A stretch of DNA of 64,000 bases from Procambarus clarkii (GCF_040958095.1 NC_091169.1:8968380-9032379), one strand, 5' to 3'. Counted from the stretch's first letter, positions 42,535 to 53,547 are shown. Numbers and translations: made by a program. The notes: generated from the sequence alone by a model not told the origin.

Positions 42535-43273
42535 TGGATCACTTGAAGCTCCTCTGCTTCCGGACAGGAACCGAGGATGCCTGCTGCATCCTCGGTTCAT
42601 CCAACAAAATAACAGCAATATTGCAGAGCCAGGTAATATAAACGACGAGAGCAACAGTAAGACAGAGTGCATAAATGAAGGAATTGGAACGAAAAACGGA
42701 GATGGCTCCAATAAAGAGGTAGACAAGACAGACACAGATATAAATACCTTGAAAATCGCAAAACCTGAACACATTTGCAAATTCTACGCTAAAGGAATAT
42801 GCAAATATGTAAAATTAGGAGCAAAATGTCATTTTCTGCATCCTCGAAAATGCAGGAACATGTTGGCGAGGGGTACATGCCGTTTTGGAACAGGGTGTAG
42901 ATACTTCCACCCTAAATTATGTCAATTTTCAATTAGGGACAAAAAATTCTACAATCTTCAGTGTCCGGAATTCCACGTGAGAGGTACACAGGGTTATAGA
43001 CGGGAAGATCAATATGACACTACTGGAATTTTTTTAGAGGAAGGCAGAAACAGAGTAGTAAATATAATAGAGAGGAACAGTCGGATGGAACCGCTACAGG
43101 ATTACAGAGGGGAAGGGAGATACCCACAAGACTGGAATACAAATTATCAACAAGCACACAGGTACTACACCAGACAACACCCGTCCTACTACCAAAACTG
43201 GACGAATCACTTCCAAAACAACACACCCTGGACGCAAACACAGTGGCCTCCTTACCAGAGCCTCAGATATTAA
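42535..43273 (+). CDS. LINE-6 ORF1 with CCCH-type zinc fingers
   Basis: The frame stays open to a stop at 43273. Its true start is unclear because no in-frame ATG lies near the conserved part. Three Cys/His clusters occur. The first is CKFYAKGICKYVKLGAKC..H (C-x7-C-x8-C-x3-H), near 42775. The second is CRNMLARGTCRFGTGCRYFH, a canonical C-x8-C-x5-C-x3-H. The third, CQFSIRDKKFYNLQCPEFH, is degenerate. CCCH fingers usually bind single-stranded RNA. LINE ORF1 proteins normally use CCHC knuckles or RRMs, so this is unusual. A Tyr/Gln/Asn-rich C-terminal ~90 residues, low in complexity, could drive assembly. An N-terminal Asn/Asp-rich stretch precedes the fingers. ORF2 follows with overlap. Confidence 0.78.
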
Positions 43274-44586
43274 CACCAAGTAAAGCATCCAGCACTTCCA
43301 CTAACACGATAACATCATTTATATTTGCCAACATCCAGGGTATAAAAACACGCAAATCCAACAAAGTTCAATTTATAGATGGTCTCCTTCATGAGGCAAA
43401 TGCAGTGTTTGCAGCCCTAACAGAAACCCACACAAAGGACTACCATGATGGTGAAATATGGATCTCAGAGTACAATCTTTTCAGATGTGATAGGAAACAC
43501 CGGCTTCAGGGTGGGGTCAGCCTCTACATCAAAGACACACTCATCTGTACTGAGCTGCTAAACACCTCAAATGATATGGTGGAAGTGCTGATAATCAAAA
43601 TAGAGATTCTAAATGTAGTTATTGTCCTTGTATATAAGTCACCGGAGGCAAACCCTCAGCAGTTTAAAGACCAAGTAATGAAAATAGAACACTGCTTGGA
43701 AAACCTCACAAATCCAGCTCCGAACATCATCCTGCTTGGGGACTTCAACCTACGGCACCTGAAATGGAAGCACCTGGCTAATACAGTAATATCAGAAAGA
43801 ATACCAGGAAGTAGCCTAAATGAACAGGCACATGCAAATGACCTGCTACGGATGTGCGACAGGTTTGCCTTAAACCAGCAAATAGTAGAACCAACTAGGA
43901 AGGAGAATACGCTGGACCTCATTTTCACTAATAATGATGAATTGATCAGGATCATAATGATTACAAATATCTGTTACTCAGAACACAACTTAATTGAAGT
44001 TATGACAACTATGGGGAGTAGACCTTCAAAACCAGTCCAGATTCCCGGTGGAGGAGATTTCAGCAAATTCAACTTCAATAATAAACAGATAAACTGGGAG
44101 CAAATAAACCAGGACTTCACAGAAATAAACTGGGAAGAACAGCTAGAATATACAAACCTGAACCAGTGCCTGGAAAAAATAAGCTCAGTAGCACTAGAAA
44201 TATGTTCAAACCGCATACCCCTAAGAAAAAAGAGGAAGAGATGCAGATTGGAACGGGAACGTCGTTCCCTATATAAGCGAAGAAAACGAATCGCGGAACA
44301 ACTTGAGAGTCGCACCCTATCTCAAGAACGGCGAAGAAGGTTAGGTAGAGAAATAGAAACAATTGAACGCAAGCTACAAGAATCATACAAAACCCAGGAG
44401 AGGCAAAGAGAGCAAAAGACCATCAGTGAAATAGAGAGAAATCCGAAATATTTTTTCTCCTATGCAAAATCAAGATCAAAAACAACATCTAGTATCGGGC
44501 CCCTGCGAAAGGGAGATGGAACTTACACCGATGACAACAAAGAAATGAGCGAGCTACTGAGGAAGCAGTACGACTCTGTTTTTTAG
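43270..44586 (+). CDS. LINE-6 ORF2: AP-type endonuclease and linker
   Basis: The endonuclease fold is complete. IFANIQGI carries the first metal-binding Asn and AALTETHTKD the catalytic Glu. GDFNLRHLKWKH carries the Asp/Asn pair and TLDLIFTN follows. SEHN stands in place of the usual SDH. A strongly basic linker (KKRKRCRLERERRSLYKRRK) leads into the reverse transcriptase. The frame is closed by a stop at 44584-44586, just after KQYDSVF, so one frameshift separates it from the reverse transcriptase. The frame overlaps the end of ORF1. No ATG is obvious at the start, so reinitiation or recoding may be used. This half looks recently functional. Confidence 0.85.
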   Translation, partial: LTPSKASSTSTNTITSFIFANIQGIKTRKSNKVQFIDGLLHEANAVFAALTETHTKDYHDGEIWISEYNLFRCDRKHRLQGGVSLYIKDTLICTELLNTSNDMVEVLIIKIEILNVVIVLVYKSPEANPQQFKDQVMKIEHCLENLTNPAPNIILLGDFNLRHLKWKHLANTVISERIPGSSLNEQAHANDLLRMCDRFALNQQIVEPTRKENTLDLIFTNNDELIRIIMITNICYSEHNLIEVMTTMGSRPSKPVQIPGGGDFSKFNFNNKQINWEQINQDFTEINWEEQLEYTNLNQCLEKISSVALEICSNRIPLRKKRKRCRLERERRSLYKRRKRIAEQLESRTLSQERRRRLGREIETIERKLQESYKTQERQREQKTISEIERNPKYFFSYAKSRSKTTSSIGPLRKGDGTYTDDNKEMSELLRKQYDSVF

Positions 44587-44632
44587 CGAGCCATTAAACA
44601 CACTAAAGATTGATAACCCAAATGAATTTTTC

Positions 44633-46240
44633 ATGGATATGATACCAACATCAAATCATATATCAGACGTCACCCTATCCCCACTGGATTTTGAAGGAGC
44701 CATAAACAGTATGCCTATGCACTCTGCACCAGGCCCGGATTCTTGGAACTCCATATTCATCAAGAACTGTAAAAAACCACTATCGCAGGCCATCCACATT
44801 CTGTGGAGACAAAGCCTAGATACTGGCGTTATTCCTGATATACTAAAAACAGCAGAGATAGCACCACTTCATATAGGAGGAAATAAGGCAGAGGCAAAAA
44901 ATTACAGACCGATAGCACTAACATCGCACATCATAAAAAATTTTGAGAGAGTGCTAAGAAGTAAGATCACAAAATACATGGAATCACAGCATCTCCATAA
45001 CCCCAGACAACATGGTTTCAGAACAGGGCGCTCTTGCCTGTCGCAGTTGCTGGACCACTATGATATGGCATTAGATGCTATGGAAGACAAACAAAACGCT
45101 GATGTAATTTACACAGATTTCGCAAAAGCTTTTGATAAATGTGACCATGGTGTTATTGCACATAAAATGTGTTCAAAAGGAATTACCGGAAAAATAGGCA
45201 GATGGATCTACAATTTCCTGACCAACAGAACCCAATGTGTAATAGTCAACAAAATAAAATCCGGCCCATCAACCGTGAAGAGCTCAGTCCCCCAGGGTGC
45301 TTGCTCCACTACTTTTTCTCATCCTCATATCGGACATAGACAAGAACACAACTTATAGCACTGTATCATCCTTTGCAGATGATCTTCATGAGAGTAGGCA
45401 ACATAGAGGACACGGCAAACCTCCAGTCATATGTAGATCAGGTCTTTCTATGGGCTACAGAAAATAATATGGTGTTTAACGAAGATAAGTTCCAGCACAT
45501 GCGCTATGGAAAAAAATAAAATATAAAAACGGAAACCACGTACAAAACTCAGGCAAATCATAACATAGAACGAAAAGGCAATGTAAAGGATCTGGGTGTA
45601 CTCATGTCGGAAGACCTTACCTTTAAAGAACACAATGAAGTAGCCGTCACAACTGCAAGAAAAATGACAGGTTGGATAACAAGAACTTTTCACACTAGAG
45701 ATGCTATACCGATGATGATACTTTTCCAAACGCTTGTGCTTTCTAGAGTGGAGTACTGCTGCACAATGACAGCCCCTTTCAAAGCTGGAGAAATTGCTGA
45801 CCTGGAGAGCGTGCAGAGATCCTTTACTGCTAGAATCCACTCAGTAAAACATCTAAACTACTGGGACCGACTAAAGAGCCTAAATCTGTACTCCCTTGAG
45901 CGCAGGCGGGAGAGGTACATAATAATTTACACGAGGAAAATCTTAGAGGGGCTGGTCCCAAATCTGCACACAGAAATAACATCACATGAGACCAGAAGAC
46001 ATTGCAGGATGTGCAGAATACCCCCATTGAAAAGCAGAGGTGCAACAGGTACTCTGAGAGAGAACTCTATCAACATGAGAGGCCCGAGACTGTTCAACAC
46101 GCTTCCGCTACACATAAGGGGCATAACTGGCAATCCCCTCACAGTGTTCAAGAGAGAACTGGATAAGCACTTCCAAAGGATACCTGATCAACCAGGCTGT
46201 GACTCATACGTCAGGCTGCGAGCAGCCGCGTCCAACAGCC
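44633..46240 (+). pseudogene. LINE-6 ORF2: reverse transcriptase and C-terminal domain (broken)
   Basis: SAPGPDSWNSIFIKNC opens the fingers. NYRPIALTSHIIKNFERVLR follows, then motif A VIYTDFAKAFDKCDHGVIAH with its catalytic Asp, then motif B SSVPQG. At about 45300 the frame shifts. Motif C appears as SSFADDLHE near 45370. The C-terminal frame 45604-46240 holds NYWDRLKSLNLYSLERRRER and SRGATGTLRENSINMRGPRL, then ends SLVDQ. At least two frameshifts and a stop make it inactive. LINE-6b at 53991-54615 has the same C-terminal domain. Confidence 0.85.
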
Positions 46241-46321
46241 TGGTTGATCAGTCTGGCAACCAGGAGGCCTGGTCGACGACCGGGCCGCGGGACGCTAAGC
46301 CCCGGAAGCACCTCAAGGTAG

Positions 46322-48329
46322 GCGTTTTCCCTCTGGATCGCCACACTGAGACACTGAAACAAAAAACTGGCAGCTCTTGGGTGTTTGGTGACGTCAATGA
46401 GCTTTGATCCAATTCCTTGAGAAATCCCAAGGCACTCTTGCCCCAGGGGCCATGCGTCTCAGACGCTATGGGAACAAAGGTGTATCGACCTTCTAATCGT
46501 CTGTATTTGGCTGATTTTGCTATTTCCCTGTGGTTGGCCGCCCCACCTGCTTGAACAGCTCCGAGGTGTACATAGGTGTCAGCCAGGGTGGATACACATT
46601 TGTAGTCCCACACCAACTGTCTACCCTCCTTCCAGGAGTATATGGTGATGCCATCAGGGCGAAGTGCGGGGAAATCCGGGTTTTGGTTCCTTTGGATGCG
46701 AGGTTCTCTCTCCACTGGGCACTGAGCTGAGACGAGGCCTCTCTTAATGATATCATTGACCTCCTTGTGTCTTGCTTGCCAACCCTTTGTGCTTCCACAA
46801 TGCAACACATGCAGTCCATATTGGTCTGTTTCCACCCTGTTGCAAATACACTTGTATTCAGTGTGAATTGGGGCACCAAGGCGGAGGACCACTGCTACAC
46901 GAAGGGATTCTGGATGTAGATGCGTGCCCATTGCTGACATGGGTACTGCCAGGAGGAAGTTTCCTGCATGGGGGGCAGGCACTGCTCTAAGGAGCGCTTT
47001 CTCCTTGTCTGATGTTGCAGCTCTGAGCATGGCACCAGCTATTTTTTCTACTAGTGGGTGATCCCAGCTGGATTGCTTGTATTTTTTTTATTAGTTCTAT
47101 GATAGGTGCAGGGGCTACAAGAGCATCCCACTGATTTGAACATTCAGTGAAAGCATGATCGTATATTCCTGCTAAATCACTCGGGAATTCAGGTAGGATA
47201 TATCGTTCGAGATCGTGCGATGCGTGGGAGGAAAGGAAGGCTGGTAGAGTAATCTGGGAGGCTGTGCGGACACCAAGGCCGCCGAGTCTAACAGGGAGGG
47301 TTGCTTGTTCCCACTGAGAGTCGTTCAATAGCAGGTTCAGGACTTTCACCAGCATGGACTTCAGAAGGGTGTCATACACATTTAATTTAGGGCTGTTGTA
47401 GGATGGAGAACACCTCAGAAAGTAAGTCAACTTAGGGAGAGGTAGGTATCTTGTGAGGGGGAAGAGAGCATCATGGGCGTCGATCTTGTCAATCCTGTCC
47501 AGCATTCTCCTTAGATCAGTGATTTTTACATCCAGGACCTCCTCGATTGCTTGCGGGCCAATGGGGGCACCCAGGAGGGTTCAGTCACGTGGCTCGACAA
47601 AGAGAATATCTGGAAGAACATTTTTTATTTGGCCAGTGATGTCAGGGTTGCAGGAGACTATTTCGCATTTGGATGCATTGAGAATGAGGCCCAAGGCTGC
47701 TCCTTGCTCCTGGGTTTTCCTTATATCGTCCAAAATGGTATCCGGGGTTCCGGCGAGAGTGCCATCATCCAGGTACCAGATGTTTAGCTCGCTTGTCAGA
47801 CTATCAATGACCTCTTTGATAGCTAAGCAGAAAAGGAGGGGGGCCAAGGGATCACCTTGATGGACTCCATCACAGGAGTCCATTTCATGCTCCCAAAAAG
47901 AAGCTTAGAGTCCCCATTGTAGTATAATCGGATGAATGGGTAGAGGGGACGGAAATGGTTGTGTACAGCCCTGAGGACAACGTCTCTCCTGACATGATAG
48001 AAGGCATTTTTAAAGTCAAGCTTTACTAGTTCCTTCTCGGCCGGAAGATCAGCATTGTAAGCCCGCGCTGCATGTGCTGCAGCTTCACAACCTAGGGGGA
48101 TCCCAAACCCGAGCTGATAAGGTTTCAGCAAGGTTGCCGCTTCCTGACTGATAGATCTCACTGCAGCCTTAACTACGAAGCGTCGGAGGGTGTTGCCAAC
48201 GGCAATGGGCCTGATTCCTCTATTCTTCTTTAGAGTACAGAGTGTTGCTTCATAAAAGAGAGGCCTGATGTCCTCGAGGATGCCGCCAGCCAAACACATG
48301 GTGGAAAATCTGATAAGTTCCACCAGAAA
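46322..48329 (-). pseudogene. RT with C-terminal zinc site and PD-(D/E)xK-like nuclease region
   Basis: Pieces in minus-strand order. RGIRPIAVGNTLRRFVVKAA and PYQLGFGIPLGCEAAAHAAR come first, then motif A LVKLDFKNAFYHVRRDVVL (48323-47823). Motif B GVHQGDPLAPLLFCLAI and motif C WYLDDGTLAG follow (47883-47581). A thumb block is at 47505-46987. The C-terminal region (47030-46248) has CICNRVETDQYGLHVLHC, a C-C-H-C site, then RPDGITIYSWKEGRQLVWDY followed by KC. That fits the PD..D-x-K core of restriction-like nucleases. R2/R4-type LINEs carry this arrangement instead of an AP endonuclease. Frames are broken in several places. Clade assignment is uncertain. The N-terminal piece lies at 49685-49800 beyond a LINE-2 insertion. 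Confidence 0.75.
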
Positions 48330-49684
48330 AAATAAATAAAAAAATAAATAAAATGTTTATTTAGGTAAGGTACATACATACAGTAAATTTTTACAAAGAT
48401 TGGTTGACTTATAGGTAGAGCTAGTACATATAATGCCTAAAGCCACTATTACGCAAAGCGTTTCGGGCATGATAAACTTAAATGACAAGCTTAATACTAA
48501 TTGAGCATAATGAGTAGAATGAAAACAAGAAATGAAAACATAGATGAAAAAGCAGCACAAATACAATTAAGTCGACAAACAGCACTCTTTAAAGAAAAAC
48601 AGACATTGGTTGACAATAGAAGGGTAAGGTAGGTTACAGGGAATTTATTAGGTATAGCTTCGTTTTTAACTTAAACTGGTTGAGAGAGGTACAGTCTTTA
48701 ACATGGTTGGGAAGGTCATTCCACATTCTGGGCCCCTTGATTTGTAGAGCATTTCTAGTTTGATTAAGTCGTACTCTAGGAATATCAAAACTGTATTTAT
48801 TTCTGGTGTGGTGCTCATGGGTTCTGTTACAACCTTCTATGAAGCTTTTGAGATCAGGATTGGCATTATAGTTTTGCGTTTTATATATGTATAATACACA
48901 TGAGAGAATGTGCAGTGACTTAATGTCTAACATATTCAGAGATTTGAGTAGGGGTACCGAGTGATGTCTGGGGCCAGAGTTGGATATTGTCCTAATAGCA
49001 GCTTTGTGTTGAGTAATTAGAGGACGTAAGTGATTTTGGGTAGTAGAGCCCCAAGCACAAATACCATAGTTGAGATATTGATAGATAAGGGAGTAATAGA
49101 GAGTCACCAGGGCAGGGCGTGGTACATAATATCTGATCTTAGAAAGAATGCCCACAGTTTTTGAAACTTTTTTTGATATATTTAGAATGTGTCCCTGGAA
49201 ATTCAGCTTGTGGTCAATGAGAATGCCAAGGAATTTGCCATCTAATTTGTTACAAATTTGGGTATTGTTTATTTTGAGATTTATTTGACTAGAGGATTTA
49301 TTGCCAAACAGAATATAGAAAGTTTTGTCAATGTTAAGGGTGAGTTTGTTGGCAGTTAGCCAAAGATGGACTTTATTTAGCTCAGTATTTACTGTGGCAT
49401 TTAGAGCAAGGGGTCAGGACTGGAGTAAATGAAGGTTGCGTCGTCAGCAAATAGAATTGGTTTGAGGTGTTGGGAGGCATTTGGAAGGTCATTAATGTAG
49501 ATGAGAAAGAGGAGAGGGCCAAGTATGCTGCCCTGAGGAACACCAATGTTGATGGGTAGGGTGGGAGAAATTGTATTATTCACAGAAACATATTGGAGCC
49601 TGTCAGTAAGGTAGGATTTGAGGTATTGTAGGGAGTGTCCTCTGACTCCATAATGATGTAATTTAAGAAGAAGCGGCATCTCCA
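48330..49684 (-). mobile_element. LINE-2 copy d, 5'-truncated, inserted in the RT-nuclease element
   Basis: The palm reads [20 protein letters not shown], then [20 protein letters not shown] and [11 protein letters not shown] (49685-49401). The C-terminal domain is an open 173-codon frame (49155-48634). The 3' UTR carries the hairpin at 48451-48461. The tail is a TTTAT-type repeat at 48330-48365. It separates GSAGCFTGLRPQHINQ (49.7 kb) from RPIAVGNTL (48.2 kb) of the host element. Confidence 0.88.
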
Positions 49685-49800
49685 AGCACCAGGTTCAGCA
49701 TTTGATTGATGTGTTGGGGTCTTAGGCCTGTAAAGCACCCTGCTGAACCTGTTGGGAAAGACATGGCTGCTTTGTACACCTCAGATTCTCGAACAGTCTA
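49685..49800 (-). pseudogene. N-terminal fragment of the RT-nuclease element
   Basis: The minus strand reads VYKAAMSFPTGSAGCFTGLR then [14 protein letters not shown]. This is the finger region expected just upstream of the block beginning at 48329. Upstream coding beyond 49800 fades into stops before the AAT microsatellite. Confidence 0.7.
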
Positions 49801-49954
49801 AATCTATTATTATTATATTACGCAGTTGCTTAGAATACTATAGTTACCCCAGAACCTCCAACAAACTTGAGCCTGACTGATACAGAAAACGGAACCACTG
49901 ATCCGATTGAAGACCCTGAACTATCCCAAACCGGCTAACCCAAGTCTCAGGTAA

Positions 49955-50092
<138 letters not shown>

Positions 50093-50210
50093 TTATTCAG
50101 GAAAAGTACATACATAGATGCAGAGTTACAAACATACTGTTGGATTTATAAATAGAGCTTGTACATACGATACCTAAAGCCACTAATACGGATACCGTTT
50201 CAGGCAAGTA
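50093..50210 (-). mobile_element. LINE-2 copy e, short 3' end
   Basis: Only the 3' UTR is present: minus strand GCCTGAAACGGTATCCGTAT.. to ..TGTATGTACTTTTCCTG. It contains a compensated version of the LINE-2 hairpin at 50188-50198. Confidence 0.87.
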
Positions 50211-50433
50211 CTCCCTACTTCCTCTCCTAACATCGTCCCCTCGATTGTCAATCTCACATCACATACAACAACTTCTGTTACTTTCCTCTCAGGCCCTGCC
50301 AAGCAGACTTCTGACACTCTTCATATCCCATCTGCTCCAATTATTCCGTCTGTAACGTATCATGTTCCGCAACGAGGCCGCTTAACAACTTGTCAAACTC
50401 CCACTTCTCATCCCTCCCTTGGTCCAGCCACAA

Positions 50434-50893
50434 GTAAGTAATTATAAAATTAAGGCACCAAGCCGGGAAGGCTATGTAGCACCATCAAATGTACGGAATA
50501 ATCATAGGGCGATAAATATCATTAAGAATGCCAAGATGAGAACAGAAACGCATAAGGCGAACGATATCAAAGGTATCCGATTCACCAAGAATGCTATCGA
50601 GGGACAAGTGACCGCGAGGGATAGTCGGTAAACAAGATACACGTTCATCCTGGATGTCAGGACATTCAACAAGGAAATGCACGACCGTAAAAGGGACAAT
50701 GCAGTTTGGACAATAAGGAGGAGGGCAGCGCTCCATCAAGTGCCCGTGAGTTAAGCGTGTATGGCTAATACGTAACCTCGCCAGAGCTGTTTTCCACCGC
50801 CGGTTACGTTGGTAGGAGGACGGCCATGAGGACACACTACTCTTAAGACCATGCAATTTGTTACCAGTAACAGAAGACCAACAACCCTGCCAA
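50434..50893 (-). mobile_element. LINE-3 3' fragment with 13-bp target duplication
   Basis: Flanked by GGTCCAGCCACAA (50421-50433 and 50894-50906). The minus strand reads QRNRRWKTALARLRISHTRL, then a zinc site CPNCIVPFTVVHFLVEC (C-x2-C-x7-H-x4-C). This is the region after RNase H in I-type LINEs. The 3' end is ATAATTACTTAC. Confidence 0.92.
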
Positions 50894-51174
50894 GGTCCAG
50901 CCACAAACCTTGAACGATTTGCGCCAGAACTTGAATCACGCTGTTCTGCTCATCCTGTACTTGCACAAAATCCCACCAGCAACTTATCCATCTCTCAACA
51001 TTCATAAAGATTATTCACTTCAATATGCAGGCATATTTCTCTATTAGACACATACTGTCAGATTTTAATGAAACTGAGAGACCTGATGTGCTATTATTAA
51101 ATAGCACCTGCATTACAAACTCACATAAAATCAAACATTATGGCTACTCCTCTTACCAGTCACCTGATGAAGCA
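50894..51174 (+). pseudogene. LINE-5 endonuclease, N-terminal part
   Basis: IIHFNMQAYFSIRHILSDFN carries the first metal-binding Asn. ETERPDVLLLNSTCITNSHK follows, with Asn where the catalytic Glu is expected, and then GYSSYQSPDEAH. The frame ends at the TTTA microsatellite of a LINE-2 insertion. The remainder of the domain was not found. Confidence 0.65.
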
Positions 51175-51193
51175 CATTTATTTATTAATATAT

Positions 51194-51264
<71 letters not shown>

Positions 51265-52339
51265 TATACAAGAAGCTGCCATGGGTTTATGAGAGTACAT
51301 TGCATTGATGTTTTTACATTCTTGTAAAGCCACTATATAACACGCACAGCGTTTCGGGCAGGTCCTGAATCTAACAGATAATTTTATGTAGGTAATTTGT
51401 AGCAAAATTGAAAATGTTAACAGGTATACATTGTACGAAAATGTGAAGAAAATCGGTAGGTACATTGTAGCTTAATTTGAGGATTATTCCTAGGTAGGTT
51501 GTAGTAAAATTTGCATTCAACATGACAACCATGATAAAAGATGATGGCAGTGATTACAACGGTGAAGTTATATGGCTTAGGCACATTTTCTGGGGTAGTG
51601 CACGATACAGTGCAAGTGTATCGTGTGCTATGGAAGAAAACTATGAGGATGAAATTCGGTACTTTTTGGTGTTATTTTTGAATAGGGGTAGGCTGGACAC
51701 CTTTTAAATTCGTTAGGAAGTGAGCTCCATAGGCTTTATTTTCATAGAGTGTTTACACAGATTTAGTTTGACTCTGGGGATATCAAAGATATATTTATTT
51801 CTGATGTGGTGAGTATGAGTTCTATTACATCTGTCAAGGAAAAATTTCAGATCAGGGTTTGCATCTAGGAACAAGGTTTAGTACATGTTAATGGCACAAG
51901 AGAATATGTGGAGTGAGTTTATGTTTAGCATATTGAGAAATTTAAAGAGGGAGCTGTTTGTCTGTTGTCTGAAAGCAGAGTTTATTGTTGATCTGATAGC
52001 AGATTTTTGCTTGGTGATGATGAGCTTGAGGTATTTTGCAGTGGTTGAACCCTATGCACAGATACCGTGTGTAAGTTAGGGATAGATTAGCGCATAGTAT
52101 AATGAGAGGAGAGCGGAGTTTGGACATAATATCTGATATTAGAAAGTATAACGACCGTTTTTGATACTTTTTTGGTAATGTGTTGTATGTGGGTGCTGAA
52201 GTTGAGTCTCTTGCCTATGTATAGGCCAAAGAACCTTCCATCATTTTTATTGCTGATGTTAACATTGTCTCTCTGAAGCTGAATTGCATGTGTTGATTTG
52301 CTTCCAGATAATATGTAGTAGGTCTTTTCTATGTCTTTT
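51175..52339 (-). mobile_element. LINE-2 copy f with (TTTA)n tail
   Basis: The post-palm domain (52347-52087; SGSKSTHAIQLQRDNVNISN) and degenerate C-terminal domain lead to a 3' UTR with the hairpin at 51342-51352. A (TTTA)n run of ~85 bp follows at 51177-51265. GCACATT occurs on both sides, a possible target duplication. Confidence 0.85.
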
Positions 52340-53547
52340 CTATGCAAGGCACATTCTCAACAGCTTAGAAGAAGACCACACAAAATACTGGGAAAACCTC
52401 ATTGAACAAGCAGAACAACACACAAAACTGATACCTCAGGAATTTTGGAAACAAATCAAACGCTTTCAAGGATTAACTCATATACAATTTAAATACTTTA
52501 TACAGAACAACAACAAAATCACTGAACCTGATGCAGTATTTAACATTTGTAAAAATCATTGGGAACTCATTTTTCATCCTCATCCTCCTGAACCAACCGC
52601 CCTTCCCAACATTGAAGTAATTGAAGACTGGGTGCACCAAAACAGACATGAAACCACACTTGATGACTTCATCCATCTTGACATCCTCAGCTCACGCACT
52701 GAACTACAGACTTCCCTGACTCCAGCTGATGTGAAGACAGCTCTAATGGACACTCGTCGTAGTTTCATGGACAATGTGTCTGACATTGGACATACCTTCC
52801 TTCGACAACTCCCTGTTTCTATCATTGCTGCTATCACTAAATTATTCAACGCCTCTCTTGCCTCTAGATATTTTCCTCTCCTCTTCAAATCTGCCACTGC
52901 TGTTCTCATTCCAAAACCTGGGAAATTCCACACTGACCCAAAAAACTACAGAACCATCAGCCTTCTAGAGACACTTGGCAAATTCTTTGAAAGGCTGGTC
53001 AACATTAGACTCAGAACGCACCTAGAAGACAATGACTTACTAATAAACAGTTTGGATTCCGGCCTCACCAGTCCACACATGACGCCTTAAATATCATGAC
53101 CAATTACATCAGTATCAACCATCACCAAAGACTTAAGACTGCACTTATCACAAAGGACGTTGAGAAGGCATTAGACTCTGGCATGACGGCCTCAAATTCA
53201 AACTATGCAATAACTTTAATCTTCCTCTCATCACCTCTAAACTTCTTTCTGACTAATTAGACGATAGGACAATGAGGATTAAGTTCCTCCGACAACACTC
53301 TGACTACTTCAACTTACATGCTGGTGTTCCCCAAGGCTCTGTTCTTGCCCCGACATTTTACTTCATATACATCAACGACATTCCAGATCCTATTCATCGC
53401 ACTTCACTAACTATATGTTATGCTGATGATGTCCCTCACCTTGTTACTAGCTTCTCCATTGACAAATTATTACGGAAAGGACAAGAAGAACTCGATGTTG
53501 TAACAGAATGGGAGTATGACTGGCGCACTGAAACTACCTCAAACTAA
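52340..53547 (+). pseudogene. LINE-5 linker and reverse transcriptase (broken)
   Basis: The frame to 53090 has HTKYWENLIEQAEQHTKLIP in the linker, then LTPADVKTALMDTRRSFMDN and AVLIPKPGKFHTDPKNYRTI, the fingers and the first RT motif. Motif A lies in a disrupted stretch (53090-53270). Motif B is HAGVPQGSVLAPTFYFIYIN and motif C CYADDVPHLV in the frame 53272-53547. Jockey-like by motif wording and by the CCHC ORF1. Not functional. Confidence 0.82.

Larger units (their letters stand above)
42291..46321 (+). mobile_element. LINE-6, near full-length non-LTR retrotransposon with CCCH-finger ORF1
   Basis: Order: 5' region (42291-42530), ORF1 with CCCH zinc fingers, ORF2 with AP endonuclease and reverse transcriptase, C-terminal domain, and a 3' UTR. 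The 3' UTR has a strong inverted repeat and the hairpin at 46268-46284, and it ends in CACCTCAAGGTA. ORF2 is open for its endonuclease half and broken after motif B. The tail shares sequence with the SINE at 8254-8502. A related truncated family member lies at 53991-54615. Confidence 0.88.
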
